Origin: Stenotrophomonas maltophilia
Lineage (GTDB): Bacteria; Pseudomonadota; Gammaproteobacteria; Xanthomonadales; Xanthomonadaceae
Reading direction: 5' to 3'
DNA length: 64,000 nt
Assembly: GCA_002435595.1 (NCBI GenBank)
Contig: DJBL01000119.1
Span: forward strand, 4,535 to 68,534
Part shown: piece by piece, positions 1 through 8,023 of the stretch
Layout of the letters: each line of letters starts with the position of its first letter
Numbering within the stretch: position 1 is the first letter of the stretch
The notes under the pieces: generated by a model
What the model saw: the letters and a program-made list of their open reading frames with translations, nothing else
Told to the model about the DNA's origin: nothing
Database searches by the model: none
Made by a program: the position numbers and the translations under genes

Positions 1-711
1 ATCGAAGGCGATACCGATCTGTTCGCCTATGCCCAGCGCCTGCAGCTGCAGGCGAGCCAGGGCAACGCCGAAGCCTCCTGGATGGTCAGCCGCGTCTACG
101 ACTACTGCGCCATCTACGCAATGGATCCGGGTGGCTACCAGTTGGACAATGCGCTGTTGGGCGGCATGGGCATGACCGCCTCGCCGACCATGGTGCAGGC
201 TCGCGAGCGCGTCGCGCGCCGCTGCGGCGGCTTCGTCTCCAGTGACGGCCTGGGCCGCCAGCTGATCCTCGCCCAGCGCCTGCAGGCGGCCAAGGCCGGC
301 AACCTCGCCGCCGAGGCCTCGCTGTTCGCCGAGGGCGAACCGCTGCAGACCACGCCGGCCTACCGGCGCGGGCTGGTGGAGCGGGTGATGGACTCGCGCG
401 ACCCGGAAGCCTACATGGCGCTGTCCACCGGCATGGGCCAGCGCGCCAGTGGCGACCGTGCGCTGGACGGGCTGGTGGCCGGTGACCAGTTCAGTGAACT
501 GGCCTGGCGTCTGGCCGCGTGCGAACTGGGCATGGCATGCGGACCGGACAGTGTGTTGATGAACAATTTCTGCGCGAACGGAGGGATCTGTTCGCAGGAC
601 GGTGGGCAGGACTTTGCCACTTTCGTGTATGACGCCGCGGTCTCGCGGCAAGGTGCGGGGAAAATGAAGACGTTGGTTGAAAAGCTGGTCAAGCAGAGGA
701 ACGGGCGATGA
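1..711 (+). CDS. hypothetical protein, 5' end outside window
   Basis: The frame is open from the first base, so the gene begins upstream; 236 residues are visible. The protein is rich in Ala, Gly and Arg with several Cys near the C terminus (MACGPDS, NNFCANGGIC) and starts with helix-like repeats resembling Sel1-type or other alpha-solenoid repeats, though this is weak. It ends in an ATGA overlap with the next gene, so the two are very probably co-transcribed and translationally coupled. I do not recognise the family and assign no function. Confidence 0.7.
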   Translation: MEGDTDLFAYAQRLQLQASQGNAEASWMVSRVYDYCAIYAMDPGGYQLDNALLGGMGMTASPTMVQARERVARRCGGFVSSDGLGRQLILAQRLQAAKAGNLAAEASLFAEGEPLQTTPAYRRGLVERVMDSRDPEAYMALSTGMGQRASGDRALDGLVAGDQFSELAWRLAACELGMACGPDSVLMNNFCANGGICSQDGGQDFATFVYDAAVSRQGAGKMKTLVEKLVKQRNGR

Positions 712-1079
712 ACTACCGTCGATTCCTGCATGGCGCCAAGTTCTGGTTCTGGGTGGCGCTGTTCGTGGCCTACTCGGCCGGGGCGGTGGGCCTGGTGATG
801 ATCGATACCTACGAGGACCGCTATCGCAGCCTGTCCAAGGTGCAGCTGACCTCGGTCAAGGCACCGGAAGACGTGCGCCGCGCCGGCGCCAGCCAGGTGG
901 CCGCGGTGTACCGCGCGCAGAGCGGCATGCCGTTTGCCTCGCTGCCGGCCGGCAGCACCTTCCAGGTGGTCTGGCCCGATGGGTCCACCGAGACCATGGT
1001 GATCGTCGACCCGACGTCCTCGCTGGGCGTTGCGCCGGTCAAGAACAGCCAGGTCACCGCGGCCGACGTCGCGCGTTGA
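708..1079 (+). CDS. hypothetical membrane-anchored protein
   Basis: 123 residues. The start ATG overlaps the stop of the preceding gene (ATGA), which fixes the start. One hydrophobic segment at about residues 12-33 (FWFWVALFVAYSAGAVGL) looks like a signal anchor, followed by a hydrophilic soluble part with the pattern GSTFQVVWPDGSTETMVIVD near residues 80-100, likely a small beta domain outside the membrane. Its coupling to the upstream gene suggests the two proteins work together at the envelope. No known family recognised. Confidence 0.7.
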   Translation: MNYRRFLHGAKFWFWVALFVAYSAGAVGLVMIDTYEDRYRSLSKVQLTSVKAPEDVRRAGASQVAAVYRAQSGMPFASLPAGSTFQVVWPDGSTETMVIVDPTSSLGVAPVKNSQVTAADVAR

Positions 1080-1464
1080 TGCCGCACGCCGAGGCGGGCG
1101 TGGTGGCTACCACGCGCCCGCTGCGGCGGGTGCTGCTGCCTGGCCTGGACGCGACCGGCAGCCAGCACGCCGCGTTCTGCGCCGCGATGCGGCGGCTGGG
1201 CGTGGAGGTCACGGTGATTGCCCACCCGCTCGACCGCACGCTGATTACGCCGCGCTGGCCCACCCGGTGCGCCAGGCCCTGCGCACCGATGGCAACTCCG
1301 TGCTGCCGGGCGAATCGTCCTCGGGGCCGCTGGCGCTCACGATTGCCGCTGCACCGCCACCGCGCCTGCGCGGCCTGATCCGCTCCACCACCTTCGCGCG
1401 CTCGCCCCGCGCACCCGGCCGCCGCAGTGAGTGCGGTGTTGCGCAGGATGCGTGCCGCGCGTGA
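1080..1464 (+). pseudogene. alpha/beta hydrolase remnant, frameshifted and truncated
   Basis: An ATG directly after the upstream stop opens a frame reading RRVLLPGLDATGS and GVEVTVIAHPLDRTL, typical of the first strands of a small alpha/beta hydrolase. At about 1241-1243 the continuation (DYAALAHPVRQAL, then VLPGESSSGPLALTIAA with the nucleophile-elbow G-E-S-S-S-G) moves to another frame, as expected from loss of one base. Similarity stops after TTFARSPR at about 1410, and the rest of the hydrolase is missing. Both lesions argue for a dead gene. A sequencing error could explain the frameshift but not the missing C-terminal half. Confidence 0.65.
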
Positions 1465-1585
1465 CCGGCGTGTTGTGATCCCGTCCACGCGGCCTTCGCT
1501 TATGGCTCTCGGGCAATTCACGGCGTGACGCGCAGCCTGCGCGTATTGGCTGCATCCGCAGCGCACGTGCCGGAGAACCTGACGC

Positions 1586-2632
1586 ATGAACACCCGAGGC
1601 GACTACGCCGCATCCGAACCCCTTGCCGCCGCGACTGTCGCGGTGGTCACGCCGCCGCCCGTGGTCGCGACCGCGCACGATGGCGCCGTCTCCTGGGGCG
1701 CCATCTTCGCCGGTGCCGCCGCCGCGGCGGCACTCTCGCTGGTCCTGCTGATCCTGGGCGTGGGCCTGGGGCTGTCGTCGGTCTCGCCGTGGTCGTATGA
1801 GGGCGTGTCGGCCGAGACGTTCGGCTGGTCGAGCATCGCCTGGCTGACCCTCACCGCGATCGCGGCGTCCGGGCTGGGGGGGTATCTCGCCGGCCGGCTG
1901 CGCAACAAGTGGAGCAACCTGCACGGCGATGAGACCTACTTCCGCGACACCGCGCACGGCTTCCTGTCGTGGTCGGTGGCCACCCTGCTGACCGCCGGGC
2001 TGCTCACCACCGCCATCGGCGGCGTGCTGGGTGCCGGCGCCAAGGTGGCCGGTGCCACCGCAGGTGCCGCGGCGACCACGGCGGGGGGCCTGGCCGCCGT
2101 GGCCGGCCCCGCGGCGACGAGCGACAACGGCGACCTGCAGTACTGGGTGGACGGCCTGTTCCGCGCCAACCCGGGTGCGCCGGTTGCACCGATGGGCGCA
2201 CCGCCCGCCGATCCGGCCGCAGCGCCGCCGGCACCGCAGGCTGGCGTGATGCCGCCGCCGCCGCGTCCGATGCCGGGCGGTGAACGCGGCCCGGGCCCGG
2301 GTCGTGGCGGTGACGTGCGCGCCGAGGTCAACCGGATCGTGGTCAACAGCCTCAAGTCCAACACGATGGATCCGGCCGATACCCAGTACCTGGCACAGCT
2401 GGTGGCCACCCAGACCGGGATGAGCCAGGCCGAGGCACAGGCCCGCGTGACCGATATGCAGACCCGTCTGCGCGCCTCGCTGGAGAAGGCCAAGAACGAT
2501 GCCAAGCAGGCCGCCGACGACGCCCGCAAGGCCACCGCCTACGCCGCGCTGTGGCTGTTCATCACGCTGCTGATCGGCGCCTTCAGCGCCAGTCTGTTCG
2601 CCACCTGGGGCGGTCGCCGCCGCGACCTGTAA
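1586..2632 (+). CDS. hypothetical multi-pass membrane protein with Pro-rich linker
   Basis: 348 residues. A GGAG about 12 bases upstream supports the ATG. Hydrophobic segments lie at about residues 38-62, 78-102, 120-148 and 318-340. Between the third and fourth is a long Ala/Pro/Gly-rich stretch (about 190-240), then a charged helix rich in Ala, Asp and Lys (about 290-315) that may form a coiled coil before the last membrane span. The Gly/Ala-rich helices resemble small-residue packed channel or scaffold proteins, but no family can be named. A 23-residue hydrophobic peptide follows 30 bases downstream and is probably in the same transcript. Confidence 0.75.
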   Translation: MNTRGDYAASEPLAAATVAVVTPPPVVATAHDGAVSWGAIFAGAAAAAALSLVLLILGVGLGLSSVSPWSYEGVSAETFGWSSIAWLTLTAIAASGLGGYLAGRLRNKWSNLHGDETYFRDTAHGFLSWSVATLLTAGLLTTAIGGVLGAGAKVAGATAGAAATTAGGLAAVAGPAATSDNGDLQYWVDGLFRANPGAPVAPMGAPPADPAAAPPAPQAGVMPPPPRPMPGGERGPGPGRGGDVRAEVNRIVVNSLKSNTMDPADTQYLAQLVATQTGMSQAEAQARVTDMQTRLRASLEKAKNDAKQAADDARKATAYAALWLFITLLIGAFSASLFATWGGRRRDL

Positions 2633-2662
2633 CCCGCACACGTTCAACGAGGAGGATTCACC

Positions 2663-2734
2663 ATGAAGTATCTGCTGCTGTGGTTCCTGGGCATTCCGAT
2701 CCCGATCCTGCTGCTGATCGCGCTGCTGCGCTGA
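2663..2734 (+). CDS. very small hydrophobic peptide (23 aa)
   Basis: An ATG preceded by a strong ribosome site (GAGGAGG at 2649-2655) opens a 23-residue frame, MKYLLLWFLGIPIPILLLIA then LLR, almost entirely hydrophobic with a Pro-x-Pro kink. The good Shine-Dalgarno, position 30 bases after the upstream membrane-protein gene and terminator-like hairpin downstream all favour a real single-span membrane peptide. Below the length limit of most gene finders, so easily missed. Function unknown; a partner or stabiliser of the upstream membrane protein is a guess. Confidence 0.55.
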   Translation: MKYLLLWFLGIPIPILLLIALLR

Positions 2735-2797
2735 GGTAGCGCGGATCCGGTAACGGGTATCGACCGACGGTCGTGACCTGCCGGGCACGCACTACTG

Positions 2798-2821
2798 CCG
2801 GGCCGCCATCGTGCGGCCCGG
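2798..2821 (+). terminator. terminator-like hairpin
   Basis: Nine-base perfect stem (CCGGGCCGC / GCGGCCCGG) with a six-base loop, followed by TGTCGTTTC. It lies 63 bases after the small-peptide stop and would end the rightward transcript. The T-tract is weak, so efficiency is uncertain. Confidence 0.5.
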
Positions 2822-3002
2822 TGTCGTTTCGTGTTGTCTGCGCTCGAATTGCGGCAAGCAGGTAAACGCCAGGCGTTTCCGAGGCTGGCCGGTGGGTCGC
2901 CGGAAAGGGCATCGGTGCCCAGCGCCCGATCCGCCACCCCGCGCAGGAACCCCCCGGAGGGTGCTCCGTGCGTGCGCTGCATGTAGGCGACGAAGCAAAC
3001 GA

Positions 3003-3026
3003 AAAGGCGGGGATATCCCCGCCTTT
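3003..3026 (-). terminator. strong palindromic terminator after accC
   Basis: A perfect 24-base palindrome with arms AAAGGCGGGGAT / ATCCCCGCCTTT. The A/T runs at both ends make it act as a Rho-independent terminator for either strand. It sits about 25 bases past the accC stop and presumably ends the aroQ-accB-accC transcript while blocking read-through from the left. Confidence 0.85.
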
Positions 3027-3051
3027 CTGCCGTGCCACATCCAACCCGCGA

Positions 3052-4419
3052 TCAGGTCAATGCAATCGACTTGTTCTTGCGTTCGGCCAGGCGCTTTTCC
3101 AGGTAGTGGATGTTCTGCCCACCGGCCTGGAAGCCCTTGTCGCGCATGATCCGCTGCTGCAGCGCGACGTTGGTCTTGATCCCGTCCACCACCATCTCGC
3201 TCAGCGCCACGCGCATGCGCGCGATCGCGGTTTCGCGGTCGGGGCCGTGCACGATCAGCTTGCCGATCATCGAGTCGTAGTTCGGCGGCACGCGGTAGCC
3301 ACTGTAGATGTGGGTATCCACGCGCACGCCGGGGCCACCCGGCGGATGGAAGGCGGTGATCTGGCCCGGGCTCGGCACGAAGGTTTCGGCGTCTTCGGCG
3401 TTGATCCGGCACTCGATCGCGTGGCCGGTGAGCACCACATCGCTCTGCTTGATGCTCAGTTTCTGGCCGGCGGCGATGCGCAGCTGCTCGCAGACCAGGT
3501 CGATGCCGGTCACCATCTCCGTCACCGGATGTTCCACCTGCACGCGGGTGTTCATTTCGATGAAGTAGAAGCGGCCGTCTTCGAACAGGAACTCGAAGGT
3601 ACCCGCGCCGCGGTAGCCGATGCGGATGCAGGCTTCCACGCAGACCTTGCCGATCTGCTCGCGCATTTCGTCGGTGATGCCCGGTGCGGGCGCCTCTTCC
3701 ACCACCTTCTGGTGGCGGCGCTGCATCGAGCAGTCGCGTTCACCGAGGTGGATGGCATTGCCCTGGCCGTCGGCGAGCACCTGGATTTCCACGTGGCGCG
3801 GATTCTCCAGGAACTTCTCCATGTACACCTGGTCGTTGCTGAAGGCAGCCTTGGCTTCGGACTTGGTGGTCTCGATGGCCGCCTTCAACGAGGCTTCGGC
3901 ATGCACCACGCGCATGCCGCGGCCGCCGCCGCCACCGGACGCCTTGATGATGACCGGGTAACCGATCTCACGGGCGATCTTGGTGTTGGCCACGATGTCG
4001 TCGGTGAGCGGGCCGCCCGAGCCGGGCACGCACGGCACGCCGGCGGCCTTCATCGCGCGGATCGCTTCCACCTTGTCGCCCATCAGGCGGATGGTGTCGG
4101 CCTTGGGACCGATGAAGATGAAACCGGACTCTTCCACGCGCTCGGCGAAGTCGGCGTTCTCCGACAGGAAGCCGTAACCCGGGTGGATGGCCTGGGCGTC
4201 GGTGACTTCCGCCGCGGCGATCAGCGCCGGGATGTTGAGGTAGCTCTCAGACGACGGTGCCGGACCAATGCAGACCGACTCGTCGGCCATGGCCACGTGC
4301 TTGAGGTTGCGGTCGACCGTGGAATGCACGGCCACCGTGCGGATGCCCAGGGTGTGGCACGCGCGCAGGATGCGCAGCGCGATCTCCCCTCGGTTGGCAA
4401 TAACGACTTTGTCGAGCAT
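3052..4419 (-). CDS. accC: acetyl-CoA carboxylase, biotin carboxylase subunit
   Basis: 455 residues, the usual AccC length. It carboxylates biotin on AccB using ATP and bicarbonate, the first step of malonyl-CoA and fatty acid synthesis, in the cytoplasm. The N terminus (MLDKVVIANRGEIALRILRA) is diagnostic; the ATP-grasp glycine loop KASGGGGGRGMR is near residue 160, and EMNTRVQVEHPVTE near 290 carries metal-binding and catalytic residues. It lies 10 bases after accB on the same strand. The neighbour usual in relatives beyond accC (prmA) is not present here; a palindromic terminator follows instead. Confidence 0.98.
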   Translation of the reverse strand: MLDKVVIANRGEIALRILRACHTLGIRTVAVHSTVDRNLKHVAMADESVCIGPAPSSESYLNIPALIAAAEVTDAQAIHPGYGFLSENADFAERVEESGFIFIGPKADTIRLMGDKVEAIRAMKAAGVPCVPGSGGPLTDDIVANTKIAREIGYPVIIKASGGGGGRGMRVVHAEASLKAAIETTKSEAKAAFSNDQVYMEKFLENPRHVEIQVLADGQGNAIHLGERDCSMQRRHQKVVEEAPAPGITDEMREQIGKVCVEACIRIGYRGAGTFEFLFEDGRFYFIEMNTRVQVEHPVTEMVTGIDLVCEQLRIAAGQKLSIKQSDVVLTGHAIECRINAEDAETFVPSPGQITAFHPPGGPGVRVDTHIYSGYRVPPNYDSMIGKLIVHGPDRETAIARMRVALSEMVVDGIKTNVALQQRIMRDKGFQAGGQNIHYLEKRLAERKNKSIALT

Positions 4420-4429
4420 GGACGAGTCC

Positions 4430-4918
4430 TTAGCCGATCACGAACAGCGGCTGGTCGAATTCGACCGGCTGGCCGTTTTCGCCCAGGATGGCGACGATGG
4501 TGCCGGAGACATCGGCCTCGATCGGGTTGAACATCTTCATCGCTTCGATGATCGCCAGCGTTTCGCCGGCCTTGACCGCCTGGCCGACCGACACGAAGGC
4601 CGGCTTGTCCGGCGAGGACGAGGCATAGAACGTGCCGACCATCGGCGCGCGCAGCACGTGGCCGTCCGGCAGGGCATTGCCCGGCTTGGCGGTACCGCCG
4701 GTGGAGGCTTCGGTGGGCGACTGCATCGGCATCGCCGGGGCGGCCTGCGGGGCCGGTGCCGGCGCCATCATCATCTGCGGCTGGGCCTGGACCATGCCGT
4801 AGCCGGACACCGGGGCGCGCGACAGGCGCACGGACTCTTCGCCTTCCTTGATTTCGATTTCGGCGAGGTTCGACTCTTCCAGCAGGTCGATCAGCTTCTT
4901 GATTTTGCGGAGATCCAT
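4430..4918 (-). CDS. accB: biotin carboxyl carrier protein of acetyl-CoA carboxylase
   Basis: 162 residues. N-terminal helix MDLRKIKKLIDLLEES, a Pro/Ala/Met-rich flexible linker (about 50-85), then a C-terminal biotinyl domain with the biotin-accepting Lys in EAMKM at about residue 127. The swinging arm carries carboxylated biotin from AccC to the AccA/AccD transferase. It is 10 bases upstream of accC and about 54 bases downstream of the LprI-like gene, in one leftward operon with aroQ. Confidence 0.98.
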   Translation of the reverse strand: MDLRKIKKLIDLLEESNLAEIEIKEGEESVRLSRAPVSGYGMVQAQPQMMMAPAPAPQAAPAMPMQSPTEASTGGTAKPGNALPDGHVLRAPMVGTFYASSSPDKPAFVSVGQAVKAGETLAIIEAMKMFNPIEADVSGTIVAILGENGQPVEFDQPLFVIG

Positions 4919-4972
4919 AGAGGCCTCTTTAGCTCGTGGTGTCAGTGTGGTGGGAAGCGCGTTGCGCTCGGG

Positions 4973-5395
4973 TCAAAGCAATTCGTAGAAATCGCGCAAC
5001 TGGCGGATGCGGTCGCGCGTGAGGGTCGTCAGGCAGCGCATCTGCGCGCCATTGCGCGCGGTGCCATCGGAGTTGAACAGGTACACCGCGTCGCAGTCAT
5101 GGTCGCGCAGCTGCACCCAGGCACGCTGCGCCAGTACCAGCTGCTGCTCGGCGTTGCGGCACCAGCTGCAGGCGCCGCCGTCGGCCGGGGAGCGCAGCTG
5201 CTGGCGTGCCTGCGCATACACGGCATTGAGTTCCACATCGGCAGCGGCAGCCACGTCCGAGGCGCATAGGTCGCTCTCCATCGTGGTGGTCGGCCTGGCG
5301 CAGTCGATGCCTTCGTCCTGGCGATCGAACGCCGCGGCGCTGGCGCACAGGCCGGCCGACAACGCCACGCAGGCAAGGGCGCGCAGCAGCGGCAT
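4973..5395 (-). CDS. LprI-like (DUF1311) secreted Cys-rich protein
   Basis: 140 residues with a signal peptide (MPLLRALACVALSAGLCASAAA, cleavage near 22). The mature part has paired Cys and the motif ERDLC-like MESDLCASDVAAAADVELN, then QRAWVQLRDHDCDAVY, the hallmark of the DUF1311/LprI family, some of whose members inhibit lysozyme in the periplasm. Its ATG shares one base with the aroQ stop (TGATG), so it is translationally coupled to aroQ. That a periplasmic protein sits inside the aroQ-accB-accC operon is unusual; lysozyme inhibition here is only inferred from the family. Confidence 0.8.
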   Translation of the reverse strand: MPLLRALACVALSAGLCASAAAFDRQDEGIDCARPTTTMESDLCASDVAAAADVELNAVYAQARQQLRSPADGGACSWCRNAEQQLVLAQRAWVQLRDHDCDAVYLFNSDGTARNGAQMRCLTTLTRDRIRQLRDFYELL

Positions 5396-5844
5396 CAGGC
5401 GCGCGCGCCCTGCAGACGGGTCAGCGCGGCATCCATCGCATAGCGGTAGCTGTCTGCACCAAAGCCGCAGATCACGCCCACCGCCTTGTCGCTGAAGTAG
5501 CTGTGCTGGCGGAACGGTTCGCGTGCGTGCGGGTTGGACAGGTGGATTTCGATGAACGGCACGTCCACCGCGGCCAGCGCATCGCGCAGGGCCACCGAGG
5601 TGTGGGTGAACGCCGCCGGGTTGATCAGGATGAAGGCGGTGCCGTCTTCACGGGCGGCCTGCACACGGTCCACCAGGATGTGTTCGGCGTTGGACTGCAG
5701 GCTCTCCAGCGCGTGCCCGGCGGCCTGCGCCTGGGCCTGCAGGGCCTGGTCGATCTGCGCCAGCGTGGTGTGCCCATACACCTCCGGCTCGCGTGTGCCG
5801 AGCAGGTTGAGGTTGGGGCCATGCAGGACCAGCAGTTTCGCCAT
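5395..5844 (-). CDS. aroQ: 3-dehydroquinate dehydratase, type II
   Basis: 149 residues. It converts 3-dehydroquinate to 3-dehydroshikimate, step three of the shikimate pathway. Type II hallmarks are visible: LLVLHGPNLNLLGTREP with the catalytic Arg, a Tyr in EVYG, INPAAFTHTSVALRDAL, and IEIHLSNPHAREPFR with the active-site His. I chose the ATG at 5844 because MAKLLVLHGP is the family's normal start; a GTG at 5853 would add three residues. First gene of the leftward operon with the LprI-like gene, accB and accC. Confidence 0.97.
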   Translation of the reverse strand: MAKLLVLHGPNLNLLGTREPEVYGHTTLAQIDQALQAQAQAAGHALESLQSNAEHILVDRVQAAREDGTAFILINPAAFTHTSVALRDALAAVDVPFIEIHLSNPHAREPFRQHSYFSDKAVGVICGFGADSYRYAMDAALTRLQGARA

Positions 5845-5985
5845 GGGGACCACGAAGCGGGAAAGGGCGAAGTCTGGCGGAAGCGGTTGATCGTGTCCAG
5901 TTCGGCGAAGTTACGCGTGTTTCAAGCGTCCGTTTGAATTCTGGCGGCGATCCCTGTGCCAGCACGATGTCGGCAGGTTGTGCGG

Positions 5986-6070
5986 CTCAGCATAGTTGGT
6001 GGGAATTCCAACCAACTATGACGCGCGCTCACCATAGTTAGTGGAGATAGGGCCGCCAGTGGCCGAGAGC
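5986..6070. repeat. intergenic palindromic repeat, left copy bracketing the island
   Basis: The core at 5991-6020 is a near-perfect palindrome with arms CATAGTTGGT and ACCAACTATG around GGGAATTCCA. It is followed by ACGCGCGCTC, an inverted CATAGTTAGTGG and a GGCCGC..GTGGCC stretch. The same order of elements, about four-fifths identical, recurs at 20829-20914 on the other side of the low-G+C island. It may be a dispersed REP-like element or mark a boundary. Confidence 0.6.
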
Positions 6071-6173
6071 TGACCTCGAGATGGCAGGGATTAGGGCGCG
6101 TCATCGGGGTAGGAGAGCAATCCAGCCTCGCCCAACGCTCGGTTAGACTTCAACCGGGACGCAGGGGATTTGC

Positions 6174-7079
6174 ATGGCCTACAACTGGAACCGGCAGGAG
6201 CTGGCGCGTTCACCATGGCGCAGTGAGGTGGTGCCTCGAATTCCGTCCATCCTCATCCAACGGGCCAAGATCGGGCGGCCTATCACCTACGGGGAGCTCG
6301 CTGCCGAGCTCGAGCGCCTCCATGGTCTGGAGCCAAAAGCCCGCAAGACCTTGTATGGCCCGGCCGTAGGGGCCGTGGGCTTCGCCATCCAGGAGTTGGG
6401 TGAGCAGTGGGGCGAGAAGATTCCGCCGCTAAACCTTATCGTCGTCCAAGCCGAAACCCAACTACCCGGTCATGGTGCGGACGAAGTCGCCCACTACTAC
6501 TTCGACGACGGCGGGGCAGGGATGGCCGCCAACCGTGAGGCCTACATCCAAGCCGCCATGGCTGCGGTGTTCGACTATGGGCCGAAGTGGGACCGGGTGG
6601 CCCAAGCCTTAGGGGTGGACGTACTCGACGCGGCGCATGCCAACCCCGACGAGGGGAGCCCCATTGACCTGCCTGCAATTCCGACCGCCTACCGGCCCGA
6701 AAGCGCCGCGCACACAGCACTTAAGGCTTGGGTGGCAGCGCACTCGGAATGGTTCGAGGACTACGGAGCATTCGAGGCCGGTGTGAACGAGCACCGGCTG
6801 AGTTCCGGCGACAGCCTGGATGTCTATTTCACCAACGGGCGCGAGAGCCTGGCGGTGGAGGTCAAAGCCAGCAATGCCAGCGACTCCGAGCTCATGCGGG
6901 GCATCTACCAAGCCATCAAGTATCGGGCTGTACTGCGCGCTGAGTGCATTGCGCTACGCAAGCCAGCCCTGTGCGATGCCGTGCTGGTGAGCACCCGGCC
7001 ATTAGGCAAGGCGGGCCGGGCCTTGGCCAAGCGCTTGCATGTGGACTTCGTGCGGGTGCCAAGCGGAGCGGAGAAATGA
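6174..7079 (+). CDS. predicted PD-(D/E)XK nuclease-like protein
   Basis: 301 residues, start supported by AGGGGA ten bases upstream. The N-terminal part (about 20-75) contains PITYGELAAELERLHG, a small helical, possibly DNA-binding segment. The C-terminal part reads SLDVYF then LAVEVKASNASDSELMRGI (about 213-245), matching the D-x(n)-E-x-K core of PD-(D/E)XK nucleases, followed by QAIKYRAVL, a helix commonly found after the catalytic Lys. Its stop overlaps the next gene's ATG (ATGA), so the two form an operon. Nuclease activity and a defence role are inferences from motif and context. Confidence 0.65.
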   Translation: MAYNWNRQELARSPWRSEVVPRIPSILIQRAKIGRPITYGELAAELERLHGLEPKARKTLYGPAVGAVGFAIQELGEQWGEKIPPLNLIVVQAETQLPGHGADEVAHYYFDDGGAGMAANREAYIQAAMAAVFDYGPKWDRVAQALGVDVLDAAHANPDEGSPIDLPAIPTAYRPESAAHTALKAWVAAHSEWFEDYGAFEAGVNEHRLSSGDSLDVYFTNGRESLAVEVKASNASDSELMRGIYQAIKYRAVLRAECIALRKPALCDAVLVSTRPLGKAGRALAKRLHVDFVRVPSGAEK

Positions 7080-8023
7080 AGGGCAGCAACCCGACGAAGC
7101 CGACGCGACGCCAACACACAGTCTGGCGCAAATACCTGAGGGCGTGGGCGACCAAAGAGCAGGTTTGGTGCTCCATGGGCGTAGTGTCTTTCCGGACTGG
7201 CCTGATGAACGTGGGCCAGGAAAAAGACTTCTATCGCGTTCGCGACATGACGGATCAAGACATTGCGCTGGTCCACGCGGCGTTCGTGGCGCCCATGAAC
7301 AGGGAGATTCAAAGGCGTGCTGCCGAGCGGTGGCTGACCGATTTCAACATGCTCAGCAGGATTCGACGCCATCTCGAATCGCAAGGCATCGACGCTGCAT
7401 CCGAACTCGAGCCGCTGTACATCGAGATCGAGGAAAAACTCCACGGAGACATTGAGCGCAATGCGTTACCGCTCTTGGAGCGCTTGCTGGCCGCCGAAAC
7501 ATTCTGCCTGGATGACGAAGACGACTACATTGTCTTCGTTCATTTCTTGATGACCCAGTATTTCAGGACCAACCGCTTGCTAGCCAACGTCAAGCGCGGG
7601 ATGGGTGACCGTTTCCATGGCACCATCGAGAGATCTATGGGGGCGTTGCGGCATATTTTTTCCACTGCCGCAGGATTCACGCTCTTTGCCGAACGCTCCA
7701 CAATGAAGCCGCGCATGTTGTTGAACGACACCAACGTGCCGCTGATTACCGGCGACCAGCCTGTCATTAACGCCTTGGCCGTGGATCTTCCAGTCGACGT
7801 GGCCGTTCAAGACTGCGAGTTCTACTACCCACTGTCCCCTAAGAAGGCCTTGGTTATCACTGCAAGCGATCGGTTTTCCAGTGGCCGAATAACCGACGCT
7901 CCTCAAGCGCAAGAGTTTAATCGTCTCATCGCTGTCGCGGCGGAACGGCAAATCTACGCGGCCAGCGAGTCAGACTTGACCGACGTATCATGCCTAGTGG
8001 GGCAACACATCACGAAACGATGA
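7076..8023 (+). CDS. DUF4238 domain protein
   Basis: 315 residues, start fixed by the ATGA overlap with the upstream nuclease-like gene. It begins with TRRQHTVWRKYLRAWATK, equivalent to the H-x-x-P-x-x-Y-L-x-x-F/W opening of DUF4238, and has the family's conserved LITGDQPVI motif near residue 223 followed by YPLSPKKALVI. The biochemical role of DUF4238 is unknown; members are often found in accessory islands. Coupling to a PD-(D/E)XK-like protein suggests a two-component system. A 12-base hairpin lies 125 bases downstream. Confidence 0.75.
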   Translation: MKGSNPTKPTRRQHTVWRKYLRAWATKEQVWCSMGVVSFRTGLMNVGQEKDFYRVRDMTDQDIALVHAAFVAPMNREIQRRAAERWLTDFNMLSRIRRHLESQGIDAASELEPLYIEIEEKLHGDIERNALPLLERLLAAETFCLDDEDDYIVFVHFLMTQYFRTNRLLANVKRGMGDRFHGTIERSMGALRHIFSTAAGFTLFAERSTMKPRMLLNDTNVPLITGDQPVINALAVDLPVDVAVQDCEFYYPLSPKKALVITASDRFSSGRITDAPQAQEFNRLIAVAAERQIYAASESDLTDVSCLVGQHITKR

